Assembly (NCBI GenBank): GCA_023055505.1
Contig: JALIRH010000074.1
Coordinates: 1,459,001 to 1,523,000, forward strand
Source of the DNA: Callipepla californica brunnescens
Lineage: Eukaryota > Chordata > Aves > Galliformes > Odontophoridae
DNA: 64,000 bases
Direction of reading: 5' to 3'
Shown here piece by piece: positions 51,761-64,000 of the stretch (position 1 is its first letter; each line of letters starts with the position of its first letter). The notes below the pieces were generated by a model. It made no database searches. It was given only the letters and a program-made list of their open reading frames with translations, and had not been told where the DNA came from. The position numbers and the translations under genes were made by a program.

Positions 51761-53359
51761 TTACACAACCTAAAACTAGAGCAGGAAGGGGCATATTCAC
51801 TGACCTAATTCAGCAGGTCTCATCATTTAGGTCTCTTAATTAACGATGACTCTCTTTTGCTGCTCTGTAGGTTGGTCGCTATCTGTTCTCATTTGCTACA
51901 CTAACTCCTTGCAAAATTTCTGCTGAATGTGCAGCTTTCTATGGAGGGTGTAGCCAAGCTGCCTAAATAAGCCACAATAAATTGTATCAGGTATACCTTA
52001 CTCTTTGATTTACTCTTCTTCCAAGCCAAGGAATCTTTTAAAAGTTTTCATCAGTCACTTATCAACTTCACAAAATCAAAGCACTTGGGTAGAGATCAGA
52101 AGGTTGCACTTGTCTTCACACTGCTTGCAGTGGCTTGTAGAAGCAAGAAATACTTTCAGTTCTGTTCTCTAGGATTGCATGTGCTGACCACGTCTCAGGG
52201 ACAGGTGCTCTGTGTGGTATCAGCCAGTGCTCCCCATAGTCCCTGTGCCTTCAGGAGGAGCCCACAGCCCTCCTTTCACCTCAGCTGATCTCTGAATGGG
52301 TTCAAGAGGCTGCACAGGGTTTGGCATTGGCTGACCTCTGCCTTTCTCTTCCCTGCCCAAACAGAGAAAGGTGATCGTTAGAATGATTTCTCCTGGGGCC
52401 TATTTACCTTGATGTTTGCAGCATATTCTTTGGGCTTATGACTGCTCCAAGTCAGAGCTCCCAGGAGGAAGGACATCATGGATGTGCCCTTTGGTCTGTT
52501 GTAAATTTGAGTGAGTTGATCATGTCTCCGTTTTTTGTTCCACATCTTCTCCTAGTCTCTTAACGTTTCAACTTAATAACAATGGATTAGTCCCATGCTC
52601 TCAGCTTCAGGCCTTTCCTCACTGTTAAGTTTGCAGCAGCTGCGTTTATTTTCTTTTGGGTTTAGGAGGGAGAAAACCCCTCTGGGACTTCTCCCTGGAA
52701 TCAAATATTTCCATGCAATCTCTAAGTGAGATCACTCTTTGGCCCAGTAAGGACAGTATGCTGAAATTAGTCTTGCGTGACATTTTCAGAAAGATACTGC
52801 AGAATCCTTATATCTCACCTCCCCATTCCAGCTGTTGAGTGGGCAGGAGGCTGGAGCAAGTGAGATTTCTGCTTTTTGAGACTCCATTTTGTAGCCTGTG
52901 GACGCCAGGACTCTCAACTATTTCTTGCCACTCTGCTATATTTTCAGTAAGGATTTGTAATCTGCACCCAGCTCAAGTAAAACAAAGCAAGAGGGCTGCA
53001 GCACTGGTTTTGCTAGAATCTTACCTTTACTCTTCCAGGCAAAATAGTTTATGTGCATTCATTGCTTTCTTCAAGACTCCCCCATACTTAAAAGGCATTC
53101 TGCCTTCTCTCCTATGCCTCCTGAAACATGGTTTCCAGTGAGGCAATCAGCTTGTTTCATTTCACCAAGGAAAGGACGGCCAGGGCTGTATTTCAATACA
53201 TCAGGAGCCCCTTGAAAAGGTGAGGCCCTTTCTGATAGTTCTGTAATGGAAGAGAAGCCTAAAGAGAAGAAATGTGACCATTTCAGGGGCACAAAGTCAT
53301 CGCATTTGTGCTGTTACATTCTGGGAACAAAAATAGCAGGGACAGGTCCCAGCTGCCGG

Positions 53360-53580
53360 CCACAGTGTGTTTGAAAAGGTTATCAAGACATTATAGCATG
53401 TAAACAGCAGAGCTATTAGCTCTGAGCTGTGAAAAGTTTCTAACCTTCACCGCGAAAACCTTAAATTATTTTTGAAGTGTTAATGAAAGGCAGCTCTCCA
53501 AAGATGGATGTGGAGCATGGAATTGCATTAGACAAATGGCAGTAACATTTTAATAGTTATTGCTTTGAAAACCCCCCTCG
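53360..53580. promoter_or_regulatory. Candidate conserved noncoding element
   Basis: The stretch contains gcatgtaaacagcagag (forkhead-like gtaaaca), gagctattagctctgagctg, ttgaagtgttaatgaaagg and acaaatggcagtaac, with no coding frame and no repeat. It resembles a developmental enhancer by texture only. Confidence 0.22.
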
Positions 53581-54434
53581 GAGAGGGTCCAAGGGAGCTG
53601 AAGACTGGGCACTTTCATGAGCCTTTTTTTTTTCAGGGGGATAAACAAAGTGAATTTTATATCGAGCTGTTTATAGAAACACAGACATTGTGGGTTTGGT
53701 TAGCATGTGTTTGGGACCTCATTCTTACTTCCAAACTCTTGTAGGTGTTCAGGTGGACCAAGGGAGCCTGATACAGGTGTTGGTAGCACAGTGTGCCCAG
53801 GGCTGGGTGCCTCCCTGGGTTAGCCAACCCCCACCCACTTCAGCAGGGTTGAAGCATCCTTCTGTATCTTTATATTCCCTGTGTATGCTGCTCCAGAGAT
53901 ATGAAAGGCATACTAGTGGCTGATACTGATCTATGCATATGTGTGTCTTTTGTGCATTTTTTTTAAATATAATTCAATTACTTAATTGCTAATTAACTCT
54001 AATAGGCACTCAGAGAGAAAGTCTACAGAGGGTTCGCTCTTCCTCTTCAAGTGCCTGTCTTAGACGACCCCTTTCCAATGCATGTGCATCCAGATTTAAC
54101 GGTGCTGCACCACCCCCAGCCTGCCTGCAGCAGCATGAAATGCTGTGTCCAGATCACAGGCATTCATCAGGCAGTGCTTAGGCTAGGAGAGATGAGGCTC
54201 TGCAGATCAAAGTGTCTTCACCTGTTACAGTGGTTTTCGCCCACCCTCGGTCATAACTTGGCTGTGTCCGTGTCTTGCTGAGCCTTTGAGGAACTTTCAT
54301 AAATATTTCATTTGGGATACCTTCTTACAGCTGGCATGTAATTCCCTACAAGATGCAGCCAGGAATGGATCGAGTTTTGCTCTGTTGTGCCCTGGAGTAC
54401 CTGCTCATGTTTCATGATAGAAGATCAAGAAAAG

Positions 54435-54474
54435 AGCTGTAAATACAGCTGCATGCCGACTGTAGCTGTATTTA
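54435..54474. repeat. Inverted repeat made of AGCTGT modules
   Basis: An 11-nt arm taaatacagct at 54440-54450 pairs perfectly with agctgtattta at 54464-54474 across a 13-nt loop. The left side can also fold on itself, agctgt at 54435-54440 with acagct at 54445-54450 across aaat. So two mutually exclusive hairpins are possible. Confidence 0.6.
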
Positions 54475-57188
54475 AACACAAGATTCTCTATAAGCAGAGA
54501 CAGGTTTTAGCCAAATTCCCTGTACTGAGCATTCTCATTGCACCCTTTGGGTTCCCTCTCTGAGACCCGTTTGTTACTTTTGCTCCATTTACATATTTTT
54601 TGCAGGTAGAGCCAGTTTATATAAAAGGCTTACCTTCCTTTCACTCTCTTTTTCTGGTCAGGTCAGATATTCCCCTCTCTTCCCCTTTTTGCAACAGGGG
54701 GAGAAAAAACAACCCTTTCTTTGATAAGCTCCATAACTGTTTCATGCATAATAACGTTTTGGGCTTTTATTACTCTGTTGAGACAAAGCAGGCTCTGATG
54801 AATTTCAATTCAGCACAGAATCGACCATGCTACAGTGTCTAGTCATACAGAGAAGAAAACCTCCCTCCAATTCTGGAACAGGTTGAAAGACTAGCAACTG
54901 TGATTATAATACCAGAGTCAATAAAGCTTAAAGCTCTGTCTGGCTTCCCCACTAAGGAAGGTGAAACAAAACCTTCCCTCACCTCCCAAATCAATTTTAA
55001 AGCCATTGCACGGGGAATGACGTTCATTGGCATTTTCACTGCATACAACGTGGACTCATTTTTGTGCTGACTGTGTTCAGTCAAAGGGGCCGTTGCAGTC
55101 AGGGCAGGTTTTGTAAATGAATCATTTTCTGGCACTGCATCTTCTCCTAATCCTCACCTCAATGTTTTCAAACTTTTTACATTTATGTTTTCCTCTTCTG
55201 ATTTTTTTTTTCCTTTAATTCTCTCTCCTTTTTCCCTGGGGAAGTGCATGCAAGAGAAGTTCAGAGTACAAGGGCACATACTGCTGAAGCTGGAATGCAG
55301 CATTGCCGTGTGTATATGGGAATTTTTTGAACTGGATTTTTTATATATATATTTCTAGGTCTTCATTCAGTTGCAACATTAAGTTTTTCTCTCCAGGTGT
55401 AAAACTGCAATTGCATTTTTAAATAAATGCTGGGGAAGCCTCAAATAATTCTATGGCTCCTGGAGCCTACACTTCTGTACTAGTATAGATAATACTCTAG
55501 ATCTGCAACAGCTACAATTCTTTGTAAGCCTGCATAGCCTGGGAGGAAGGGGGAGCTGGATGAGGGCGGCAGGTCCATCTTTGTGCTCTGCTTGAGAGCA
55601 ACCAAACTGCTGAGCTTAATGAGTGAAGTCCCGGCCTCAAAGGTCCCCCAGTGGATGCTGTCACCATACAGATCTGCCATCTCTCTGTGGCTCTCTGATT
55701 CCATAGATGTCAGGGGAACCAACATGGTCCTCTTGCAAGGCCATCTCTTTGCTCAGGAGATAAGGCAGAGGGATAGAAAAAGACACTTTTGACTTTATTC
55801 ATATTTACCATTTACCACTTCATTAAAAAAAAAAAAAAAGGAAGTGAAGGAAGAGATATTTTGGATATTATGCATCCTTGCTGATATCTCATGCACTCAC
55901 ATTGTCCTGCTGCATTTTCCTTTTCTGTGACCAGTTTGTCAGTTTGGCTCTACAGAGTTAAATATTGTCCAGGATAGAGGGATCCTGCTTTGATCAACCA
56001 TGCACTAAACGCATATCCAGTCTACACAAAACCCTCCTTATATTATTCTACTTGGAATCTGAACTTAAGGTAACATCCCTCAAAATAAAGTGGAATGGAA
56101 AACGTTTGTAAAATCACTACAGCTGCCAGCATCAGGAGCTTTGATTTTGAATTACTTAGAAAAACTCCTACAGCTACTTGGAGCATCACATAAGCTTCCA
56201 AGTAGTAAGACTGGGGGAAAATTCAGTGAAGGCTTTACATGATTTTGATAGCAGCTGAATGGAAGTAGTTTTCTTAAGACCCTTCATATCCTCACTTTGA
56301 ACCTTGTTCTTGTGAAATGGTTTGCATGGGCTGAGTTCTCCTCCTCACCAGTAGTTATGTGAATAATTTTCTACCTCTTGGCCCTCATATATGAGCTGAC
56401 TTCTGTCCTTCTGGAAATGTCATAGTGCTCTTCTGAGATGGGGGATGGTACTTACTACTGTACTTAAAACAGGTGAACTGAGGCAAAAGATGGTGAAGGT
56501 ATTTGGAAGCATGTAAAATGCAGAAAATTGTCTCCAGGTACAGAGGCCCTGAGACCTGGCTTCCCTCTGTTGCAAGAAGTTGTACTACATGGGAAAAGTC
56601 CTTGATGCAGAGCCTCATGCAAGCACCTTGTCAGTTCAAATTGAGCTTAGAGTGTTCCAGCTGATGAGAATTTGGCCCCACATGTCTTCTTCCAGTGTGT
56701 TATTTCATGGTCCCTGTTTGGAGGGGGCAGAGAAAGAGATTAAAAAAAATTAAATTAAAAGAATAATAAAATTACAGAGAAGTTGCCTGAGGGGTTTAAA
56801 TATCCTACTCTTGGCAGTGTAGCTTCATTTTCTGTATAATCCTTGCTTTACACGTTTTGCGAGGGGGGTAAAATCTGTTCCTCTGGGAAAATTTTCCACC
56901 CCACTTGTATCCAAACCTCTTGACTCTATTGACATTCATGTCTTCAATTCAAGCCCAAATTACAGTGGCATAAGCCTCCATTTAGTAGTGGTGCAGTTAA
57001 AAAGGCTTTGGGATTTGGTTTAGCTTTGCTGAAACATATCAAGACTGTATTCAAACCTTCTCCCAACCAATTTGTTCTGGAGCTTCTGAGGAAAACGTGC
57101 ATTCTTAAGGAATGTTTCTCACTGTCTTTCTATTCGTTTCAAAAGTGCCTTAAATCCCTCTTTTCTTATTTTTGTTTTTATGGCTTCC

Positions 57189-57210
57189 TTTTTTTTTTTT
57201 TTTTTTTTTT
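57189..57210 (+). repeat. T22 homopolymer and pyrimidine tract
   Basis: A run of 22 T continues as cttttctcttttttag. It looks like an ideal splice acceptor, but no downstream CCP6 sequence follows. Confidence 0.9.
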
Positions 57211-58765
57211 CTTTTCTCTTTTTTAGCTCTGTCCTTGGCAAGTGTCTTTTCTGGGTTTTCTTGCATCAGAACAAATTTGCAAAGTCACTTTGCTAAATAT
57301 GAAACACAACTGAATGTTTTCAGGCTCGGTGCAAACCAAATGGGAAAGAAAGAGAATAATGGAGCTGTTCTGATGATTAAACCAAAGCAACCCTAGCAAA
57401 GGATCATCCACTACTGAGTGTAAAGCCCGTGCTTTTGGCCAAGCCTGACTCCCACACCAGGGCCATAGAACTCTACAACTCTAAGCAAGGAAGTTTGTTG
57501 ACCTGTACAAGTTTAGTGAATCCCAAAATGGCTGGTTCTCTCCTCCCAGTAGCAGTGAGCCTGACCCCAGCTGTAAGCTGTTGTTCCACTAGACCTAGAC
57601 AAGTGCATGCTGATTTGTACCAGCCGAGTGAATTGATGCTTTTTAAAGGCTTAGTTGGTCTTTCAACCTGATGTGTTGCCATAGATCTGTTTGCCAGTGT
57701 AATTCGTCCTGAAACAATACCAGAGAACCCCAGTGAAACAGTGCTGCTGAAACACTCCTGGGAAGTGGCCTGAGGACAAATGTGGTTTGGTAGGGCCTTG
57801 CTGAGATTGTGCCTTAATGACATCACTGGCGATGTCATTTAGTCCCTAAACCTAACTGCTTTTGATTTTGCACAGTGTTATTCCTCTTACCTCCCTGTTC
57901 CTCCTTTCCCTCCCCGTTTCTGACCCACGGTGCAGTTGCCAGCTCTTCAGAGGAGCAGTCTTTGCTTGGCAGCTTCCACCGTGCTCCCTGACCTCACCTC
58001 CTTCCTTTGGATCACCAGGTAAAAACAGCATGTATTAGAATCATTAGGTTATTAATATTTAACATCATTAAATCCAGAAGCAAAAACACCACTGGTCTGT
58101 GGTGGTTCTTTTTGTTGTTGTTGTTGTTTGTTTTAATCTATGTGGAATAAATCTTCATCTTTTTTTTTTTGTTGTTGTTCCCATAGTGAGATAGCAGCAT
58201 CATGAAAAAAAATTCAGAGGCTTTATTTGTTTTAATTTCACATGCTAGGGACTCGCTTGAAACAAGCAAAGCTGGAATGCAGTGGGGGATCCCCAATGCA
58301 ATCAGAAAGCCTCACTGAGTCCAGGAGGGGGTGTGCTTACAAGCCACCGTAATGCAGAGGGAGCCTGGAGTGTTCCAGATATTATAGCAGCACTTGATGT
58401 GTCTGCATCTGCCTTTCTCCCTGGATAGAAAGTACAGCAGAGCAGAAATTGCCCTGGAAAGTAATTTCTAAATGTTTTCTGCTGATCCATCTGAACAGTA
58501 CCATTTTCACTTAAGTCAGGCATGGTGGCAGGACTAACTCAGGGACTTCCTTTGGCAAAGGATAGCTCTCCTGAACAGATCTGAGAGTCACCAGAGTCAC
58601 TGCGTGTCCTCTATTCTGCCTGCCATTTGTTTGGCTGTATTTGGACCATCTGTCTGGACATGTCTGTCAGACCATGAAGTTATTTAGAGTACAACACTGT
58701 AGGCAGGCATCTTCCTTGTACCCTGTCCTCCTCTGTGGTATGTGGCGTTCTGAGGTTAGTGGGCT

Positions 58766-58851
58766 TGGTTAGTGGGCATGGTGGTGATGGGTTGGCAGTT
58801 GGACTAGGTGTTCTTAGAGGTCTGTTCCAACCTTAATGATTCTGTGATTTT
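58766..58851 (+). mobile_element. CR1 LINE 3' end fragment
   Basis: The sequence reads gttagtgggcatggtggtga, then gttggactaggtgttcttag, and ends ccttaatgattctgtgattt. It is a short 5'-truncated CR1 3' UTR. Confidence 0.93.
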
Positions 58852-59149
58852 AGGAGTCTATATATGGTAACCCACATATTTTTGGGGCCCTTTTCTAACT
58901 TCCCTCTGATCAGAACTGTGTATTTTCATGCTTTTGATCCATGATGACTCTGTGTCAGCCCAGGGCATTTCAACTCTTCTTCCCATGAGAATATGCAATT
59001 AACAGACACAGGGCCTATGGAAAGAATTGCATTGCCCAAAGAATAACTGCATCATCTGAACATGTCATGGAGATTAAAAGGACTGTGTACCTTTCCCCCT
59101 CTTTGTCAATGGTGACTGTGATCTTTGTTTTCGATCAGAACTGTTCTTT

Positions 59150-59430
59150 CTTGCAGGCTGGCTGTGCACAAGCACTGAGCTGTCTGTCTAGCCATCACTC
59201 CGAGCCTGGTTAAATTAATATTAGCTCTGAGAAATAGGTAATTATTTTCCCTGTTTATTTGGTTGCACCTATAATTATTGCTTTACCTGGTGGGAGCCAT
59301 AAGCTGTTGTAATTATGCTTCGTTAAAATGCTGATTAATAACATCTTGCTTCTAAAAGGTGTGCTGTGGGACTTGCTTTTCCCTGGCTAGGCTTATTAAT
59401 TGTAATGTAGATCTATGTACCTATCTATTA
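59150..59430. promoter_or_regulatory. Candidate conserved noncoding element, homeodomain-site rich
   Basis: A dense set of TAAT/ATTA words occurs here: ggttaaattaatattagct, aggtaattattttccc, cctataattattgc, gttgtaattatgcttcg, gctgattaataacatc and cttattaattgtaatg. Forkhead-like tgtttatttgg also occurs. There is no repeat or coding signal. Of the stretches in the window this looks most like a deeply conserved enhancer. The claim is composition-based. Confidence 0.3.
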
Positions 59431-59694
59431 ACTCTCAGCTAATATACATAGCAACGATGATAAGATTATATTTTAGTACCTGTCTTACACTCACTAAGAC
59501 TAGGAAGGAACTGCAGACCTCAAGGTATTTTCTTCTCATCAAGGTCTCTTGCTGTGAATCTATTGCACATTTCCAAGCACATCTAGAAAGGATAAGATGA
59601 GAAATGATACTAAGAGTACTGTCTGTATAGAATATTTCAGATCTTCTTTAAGTTCATGAATTTAAGACTGCTTTGGGAAGGAGGACAGTGTACC

Positions 59695-59775
59695 TCCATT
59701 TTACAGATTATGAACATGAAGCTTGGAGAACGTGTGAATGTTTCACAGGAAAAGCAGTACTACAGTTTTGGTTGT
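59695..59775 (-). repeat. MIR-like relic
   Basis: The plus strand reads ctccattttacagattatga, then acatgaagcttggagaacg. The first part is the standard cccattttacagatga MIR landmark. The run acatgaagcttgg briefly looked like the start of the missing AGBL4 exon (M-K-L-G), but the rest does not follow CCP6. Confidence 0.4.
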
Positions 59776-62700
59776 TGACCTTCTTGGACTTTAAGATAGG
59801 TGTAGTATACATGTTATTTATGAGCACATGTGTTGTTGTGGTGTAGTTAGCCACACAACAGAAGCAGGCCTTACTGCCTGATGTTCAGTAAGGCTGAGAA
59901 GAAGTTCAACTAAAATTAACTTTACCATCTATCTGATAACTTTTGCAGTGTTGTTTCAAGATAACTGCTCCTACCTTTTCAATCTCTTTTGTCCATGATC
60001 TTTGTTATCAAGCTGGAGCAGGAGGTGGAAAATGCTGAACCATCTTGATCAAAATACCACTTTCTCCTTTGAGGCAGAACCAGAAGGTGCCTTGATTTGT
60101 TTGATAGTGATCGTATTTAATACAACAACACAGCAACTGTTGAAGTGCCACATAATTTGAATATTTAATGCCCAGAAGTTGAGTTGTTTTCCCAAAGTTT
60201 TTTCAGTATTCGAGTTCCATCTGTCACCTGTGTGCATACATGCTGCTAAGAGCATCCTGCATTAGCGTAGTGCTTATCTTACTAGTAGGATATGTTTATG
60301 GGGATTTCAGGATCAGTGTTCCTACTATTACTGAGTGTCACGGTGGCCCTGGGATTCAGTATTTAAAAATAAACCAGCACAGTCTCCTTATGATGTCCTC
60401 CACTTTCCCAAGAATACCTGCCTTTGAGGTTTTAATCCTGCCAGTTCAGTGCAATTCCGTTTTTCTTGTTTGGTTTGAAGTTTTTCTTCTTTGTTTTTAG
60501 ACCCATTGCATTGTAAAAATAATGCAGACAGACTTTGATTTAAGAATTCCTTAGTTCTGAAACGATGAAAGAAATAATAGATAAGGTTCTAATTTGGGTC
60601 ATCTCTAATAACTTCTATTAATTGAGAATAATGCTGAGAGTGTTTTTCTTGCTTTGTCTGGGCTTTATTTCTCCTATTTTTTCTTGAGTACATGGCAACA
60701 GCTCTGTCCAACTAATGCAGAGTTTAGTCACAACCAAGTGCCCTCTAATAATTTGCTGTTCTTTAGATTTTGTATCCAGATCTGCAGCATATGGATATCT
60801 CTGTATGTAGAGGACAAAAGAAGTACTTGATGGCAATGAGTGTGTTAAGGATGATTGAGTGAGCAAGAGCAGCCAGAGCTTACTCTCTAAGTGAGGCAAA
60901 GATTTAGTCCACAAGTCCATGAGATTGAGTCTATACATCTTCATTAGTGCTTTATGCCTTAAACGTCGTAATGGTCTCGGGAGTGCACACTGTATTTGCA
61001 CATTAACTTTTTCACCTCTGAGTAACCCTTTTATACCAGCTTTGCTTGGACCAGAACTGATAGTAGGATCATGTACTGGGCTTATGCAAAAGGCAGTCCC
61101 AGTCTTTGTATGTTCCCTGTTCTCGACTTCGGTTGGATTTGGCTGTGTGCTTAACTCATTACAGATCCTGTTCTGTGCTTGGGCTGTCTTGTTCAGTGCA
61201 GTCTTATTAAGTACAGTCATATGGCAGGTCCAAAACAGTAGCTAGAAATTTGGACTGCAGAGAGCAAAGGTTTCCTCCTGTCATGAAAAATTTGTTTCCC
61301 AGCTCCTCGATCTTGTTTTGATTTATGTCCACTCGCTTTCAGGAATTCTCACAAAAGTGAGACATGAAGAATGGATAATATGGGTAAGACCAACAACGGT
61401 CTAGCAAGCATCTCATTCCCAGCCTCTTCTAAGCACAGGTTCCATTTTGTGATAGACAGTAAGCAACCAGACCTGCAAAGTCCTTGGCTACCTCTGCTCA
61501 TTTGACAGATGGATATGTACCCAATGGGGTTGGAGCAGAGAGGCTCTGCTGTTAGGAGGTCTAGGGCAGTGTGTTCTGACTTTGGAAGGGGAAGGCATTT
61601 TGTAAGTGTTGAATCACTCTGGTTCTTCCAGATGTGGGCTAAACTGAACAGCTCATTTCTGCATTGGAGGGTGCTTAAAGTAAATCTGTGATTTATCATA
61701 ATTATTCTGAAACTTCTTTGTCATAATTCTCTCAAACCGTCATGCAAGTAAAGTACAATGGTTTGATTCCAGAGCGCAGATACTACTTTGGTATTTTTTG
61801 TTTGTTTTTTTTCCATATGTACCAACTTAAATATTTTCTCTGCATCCTTGCAGTCCAGAACCAGTTATTGCTATTTGATAGTCATGGAAACTGTGACATA
61901 TATGACTTGTAAAGTCAAGTTATAGGCTAGAGCAAGGATTATGTGCAAGGCATCCCAGGCTCTTGGTGCTCATGAAGGTATAGTGTAAAAGTTGAGCCAT
62001 GTAATTGTAAATAAAGACAAGTTCAGCAGATGAACAAATGCTTGCAACACTTTTGGAGAGGACCGAGTACTGCAGAATGGACAAAAGGTCTGAACAAGTA
62101 GAGATGCTTGGGTATTCTGGATATTCCTTCAAATCTTGATTTGGTGACTTGAGTTCTGTCACAAAGATGGGTACAGAAGTTTCAACAGCGGTGCTGAGTG
62201 CTCCTCTGTTCATCTAGTCATAGACAAAGATGAGCTGCCTTTTTCCTGAGCATATTAGGCATTTTGCAAAGCTCAAATACCAGTGCTTTCCTCACTGGCC
62301 AGAACAAGAGATATTTAGCAAACAGTACTGAATGTTTTCAATCTCCTTTGTATGAACACTGTTCTTATTTTTATGGGTTTGTCTCATTGTATGATGATTG
62401 TTTCTTGTTCATTTGTTTATTTAATCTAAATTTGCCCTTCTCCATGTTCCTGAGGTAAAGACTGTTTTATGCTGCCCTCATTCTGTACTGTGTCCGACTG
62501 TGAGATGGTTGATTAAGGTATACTGGCAAAGTTCTCTTGAATAATATGTGTTTATCCTGCTAGGCAGGCATATGGCTGAGTTTGGAGATGTGTGTCCGCA
62601 TCTCTGAGGATGTGTGAAGATAAAGAGTAGAGAACAGAGATGGGGATGGTGTTTGTCAGGATTCAAGCTATACCCACACTTCTGGTAAATGCTACTTCCC

Positions 62701-63873
62701 ATGTAAACCACAGCTGGCTATGGGTTCATGAGAAGTTGTCTCTGACAGTCACATTAATTTGAAAAACTGGTGCCCTCAACTCGCTACTTATTTCTACTGT
62801 GACATGGGGTTAGGATCACATTAAGCTGAGAAGTTTCTACACTAAAACCTTCTGCCTTCTTGTTGTCTTAGGGACAGCAGGCTAGTTTTTCTACCAGTCC
62901 ATAGTTCTTGTAACTTGTGCACATTTACAGTCTGTGCTTTCTACCTCTAGGGAAGCTCTTGTTAGTTTTTGGTGAAGAGAAATTGTGAGAAAAGAACATT
63001 TTCTTGAAAGTCATTAGATTTATGGCAAATAAAGACTGTCATGTTTTCTGTTGGCTTTCCTGATCTCTTCTCTTGAAGCCTTTCATGCAGCCAGGAGGGT
63101 TGAAAATTTACTATGGCTTTCCTTATCCAAGATTCTCCCTTCTCTTTCCATTGGAAATGCATGTGATATTACAAGATACAATACATATTACAGTACTTTA
63201 GGATTGCTAAGAGCTCTGGAGTCAAATCCCTGGGTAATATGCAATTGATTGTTATGAGGAAATAACAGCATCAGTTAGTAGAGGACCTTATCATTTTTGT
63301 CATTTACTGTTTAAAGGGAAGGCTGATGAGAAAGGGATCTTTTCATTCAAATATTTTTTTCCCTTCTTTTCTAAGAAAATATTCTTATCAGTCATCATAT
63401 CTAATCACAGGCCAGCTGATATCACTTGTGTGGCTGGCTTTCCTTTCCTAATAATCTCAAAAACTGACAAAAATCCTTCAGCCTGATGGTTCAGTTTTGG
63501 GAAGGACATTGTGTTATTCACAATCATTTCCAGCTAAGGTATACATTATTTGGAAAAATGTGTACTGCATGTTTTAAGGAGCTTGATTTCTCTTTCTTCT
63601 TGTTCCCCTCTCCCTCATATTTATTTTTGTTCTGATTAGACAAATGAATCATGCAAGAGTGTTCCCTGCAATGCCACTAATTGATGGGATGCTATACAAT
63701 TGCATTGCAATAACAAAACACTTTCAGCCTCTGAGAGATTAGTTGCATTGGCCTGGGATTAAGAAACCTTTGAAATCCTGAATCTAAATTACCATTCTTT
63801 TGACTGCTGTTTGTGACGCTAATTAGCTGTGTTAATTGGATGTTTTGATACTTGAAGAGCAGAGCAATCCAAA

Positions 63874-63875
<2 letters not shown>

Positions 63876-63905
<30 letters not shown>
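63876..63905 (+). repeat. T30 homopolymer
   Basis: This is the longest homopolymer in the window, 30 T followed by ag. The sequence after it contains a short direct repeat (cccagagttta and tcccagagttta, 63940-63963). Confidence 0.9.
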
Positions 63906-63909
<4 letters not shown>

Positions 63910-64000
63910 AGCCAAAATTATTAACGAGTTTGGCAAGGAACCCAGAGTTTATCCCAGAGTTTATTTTAACGCTGTGCACTTCTATATTCCCATTTTTGTT

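Larger units (their letters stand above)
30582..64000 (+). other. AGBL4: Partial AGBL4 intron downstream of the catalytic exon (at least 33.4 kb)
   Basis: No further CCP6 exon was found, so this intron appears to run past the window end. In human the gene BEND5 is nested within AGBL4. I saw no BEND5-like coding sequence here on either strand. Contents: nothing notable at 30640-32600, MIR-like scrap at 32630-32700, ordinary DNA to 36200, an L3-tail-like scrap at 36225-36300, and a possible minus-strand pseudogene at 39420-40085. CR1 ends lie at 40846-40949, 46316-46710 and 58766-58851, and MIR-like pieces at 44030-44130 and 44585-44650. Others are an L3-like relic at 51360-51760, candidate conserved elements at 42000-42240, 53360-53580 and 59150-59430, and T runs at 41647, 57189 and 63876. 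Confidence 0.75.

Noticed and set aside
57189..57396. Ideal-looking acceptor (T22 tract to ttttttag) leading into an open frame.
   Set aside because: No similarity to CCP6 or another family, and no clear donor. A pyrimidine homopolymer mimics a splice site.
59700..59760. acatgaagcttgg read as the expected Y-M-K-L-G start of the missing AGBL4 exon.
   Set aside because: After four residues the match stops (E-R-V-N-V-S), and the context is a MIR landmark (attttacagatta).
63908..64000. Possible next AGBL4 exon after T30-AG, open to the window end in one frame.
   Set aside because: The previous exon ends in phase 1. Joining in that phase gives a stop within six codons, and the open frame does not resemble CCP6. 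The T30 run is more simply a homopolymer.

Overview
This is vertebrate nuclear DNA, almost certainly from a bird and most likely a galliform close to chicken. The main support is a set of CR1 LINE 3' ends in both orientations, with the avian-style ATTCTATGAT-type tail and the 'gatcttagaggtcttttccaacc' neighbourhood. CpG is depleted, coding density is very low, and I recognised no primate- or rodent-type repeats (Alu, B1, L1). There are no bacterial-style genes, operons, CRISPR arrays or tRNA/rRNA genes that I can see.

The window lies inside one large plus-strand gene, AGBL4 (cytosolic carboxypeptidase 6, CCP6, an M14D tubulin deglutamylase). Two coding exons are clear. The exon at 16081-16233 carries the D-I-H-A-H-S motif, which holds the third zinc ligand. 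The exon at 30419-30581 carries the Y-T-L-E-V motif, which holds the catalytic glutamate. They join in frame, phase 0 to phase 0, across a 14,185-nt intron. The upstream exon (HxxE zinc motif, substrate-binding part) and the downstream exon (continuing after ...YTEEA) are not visible. So 1-16080 and 30582-64000 are read as partial introns.

Region by region: 1-16080 is an intron with a candidate 96-nt cassette-like ORF at 1514-1609, a minus-strand CR1 end at 4.3 kb, ancient SINE-like pieces near 8.7 and 9.8 kb and an internally deleted CR1 at 10.0-10.7 kb. The intron at 16234-30418 holds a conserved-element-like stretch at 18.0-18.8 kb, a CR1 end at 21.5 kb, an A21 run at 23.9 kb, older CR1/L3-like DNA at 27.7-28.3 kb and a young-type CR1 end at 29.6 kb. 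The interval 30582-64000 holds short CR1 ends at 40.9, 46.3-46.7 and 58.8 kb, an L3/CR1-like relic at 51.4 kb, several MIR/CORE-SINE-like scraps, long T runs at 41.6, 57.2 and 63.9 kb, and several AT-rich homeodomain-site-rich stretches that look like conserved noncoding elements. Most long ORFs here are random intronic open frames.

The points most worth a second look are the weak exon-end splice donor with a stronger donor 55 nt downstream behind a stop codon, the unexplained splice-flanked ORF at 1514-1609, a possible minus-strand processed pseudogene near 39.4-40.1 kb, and the candidate enhancers. I found no convincing new biological system.
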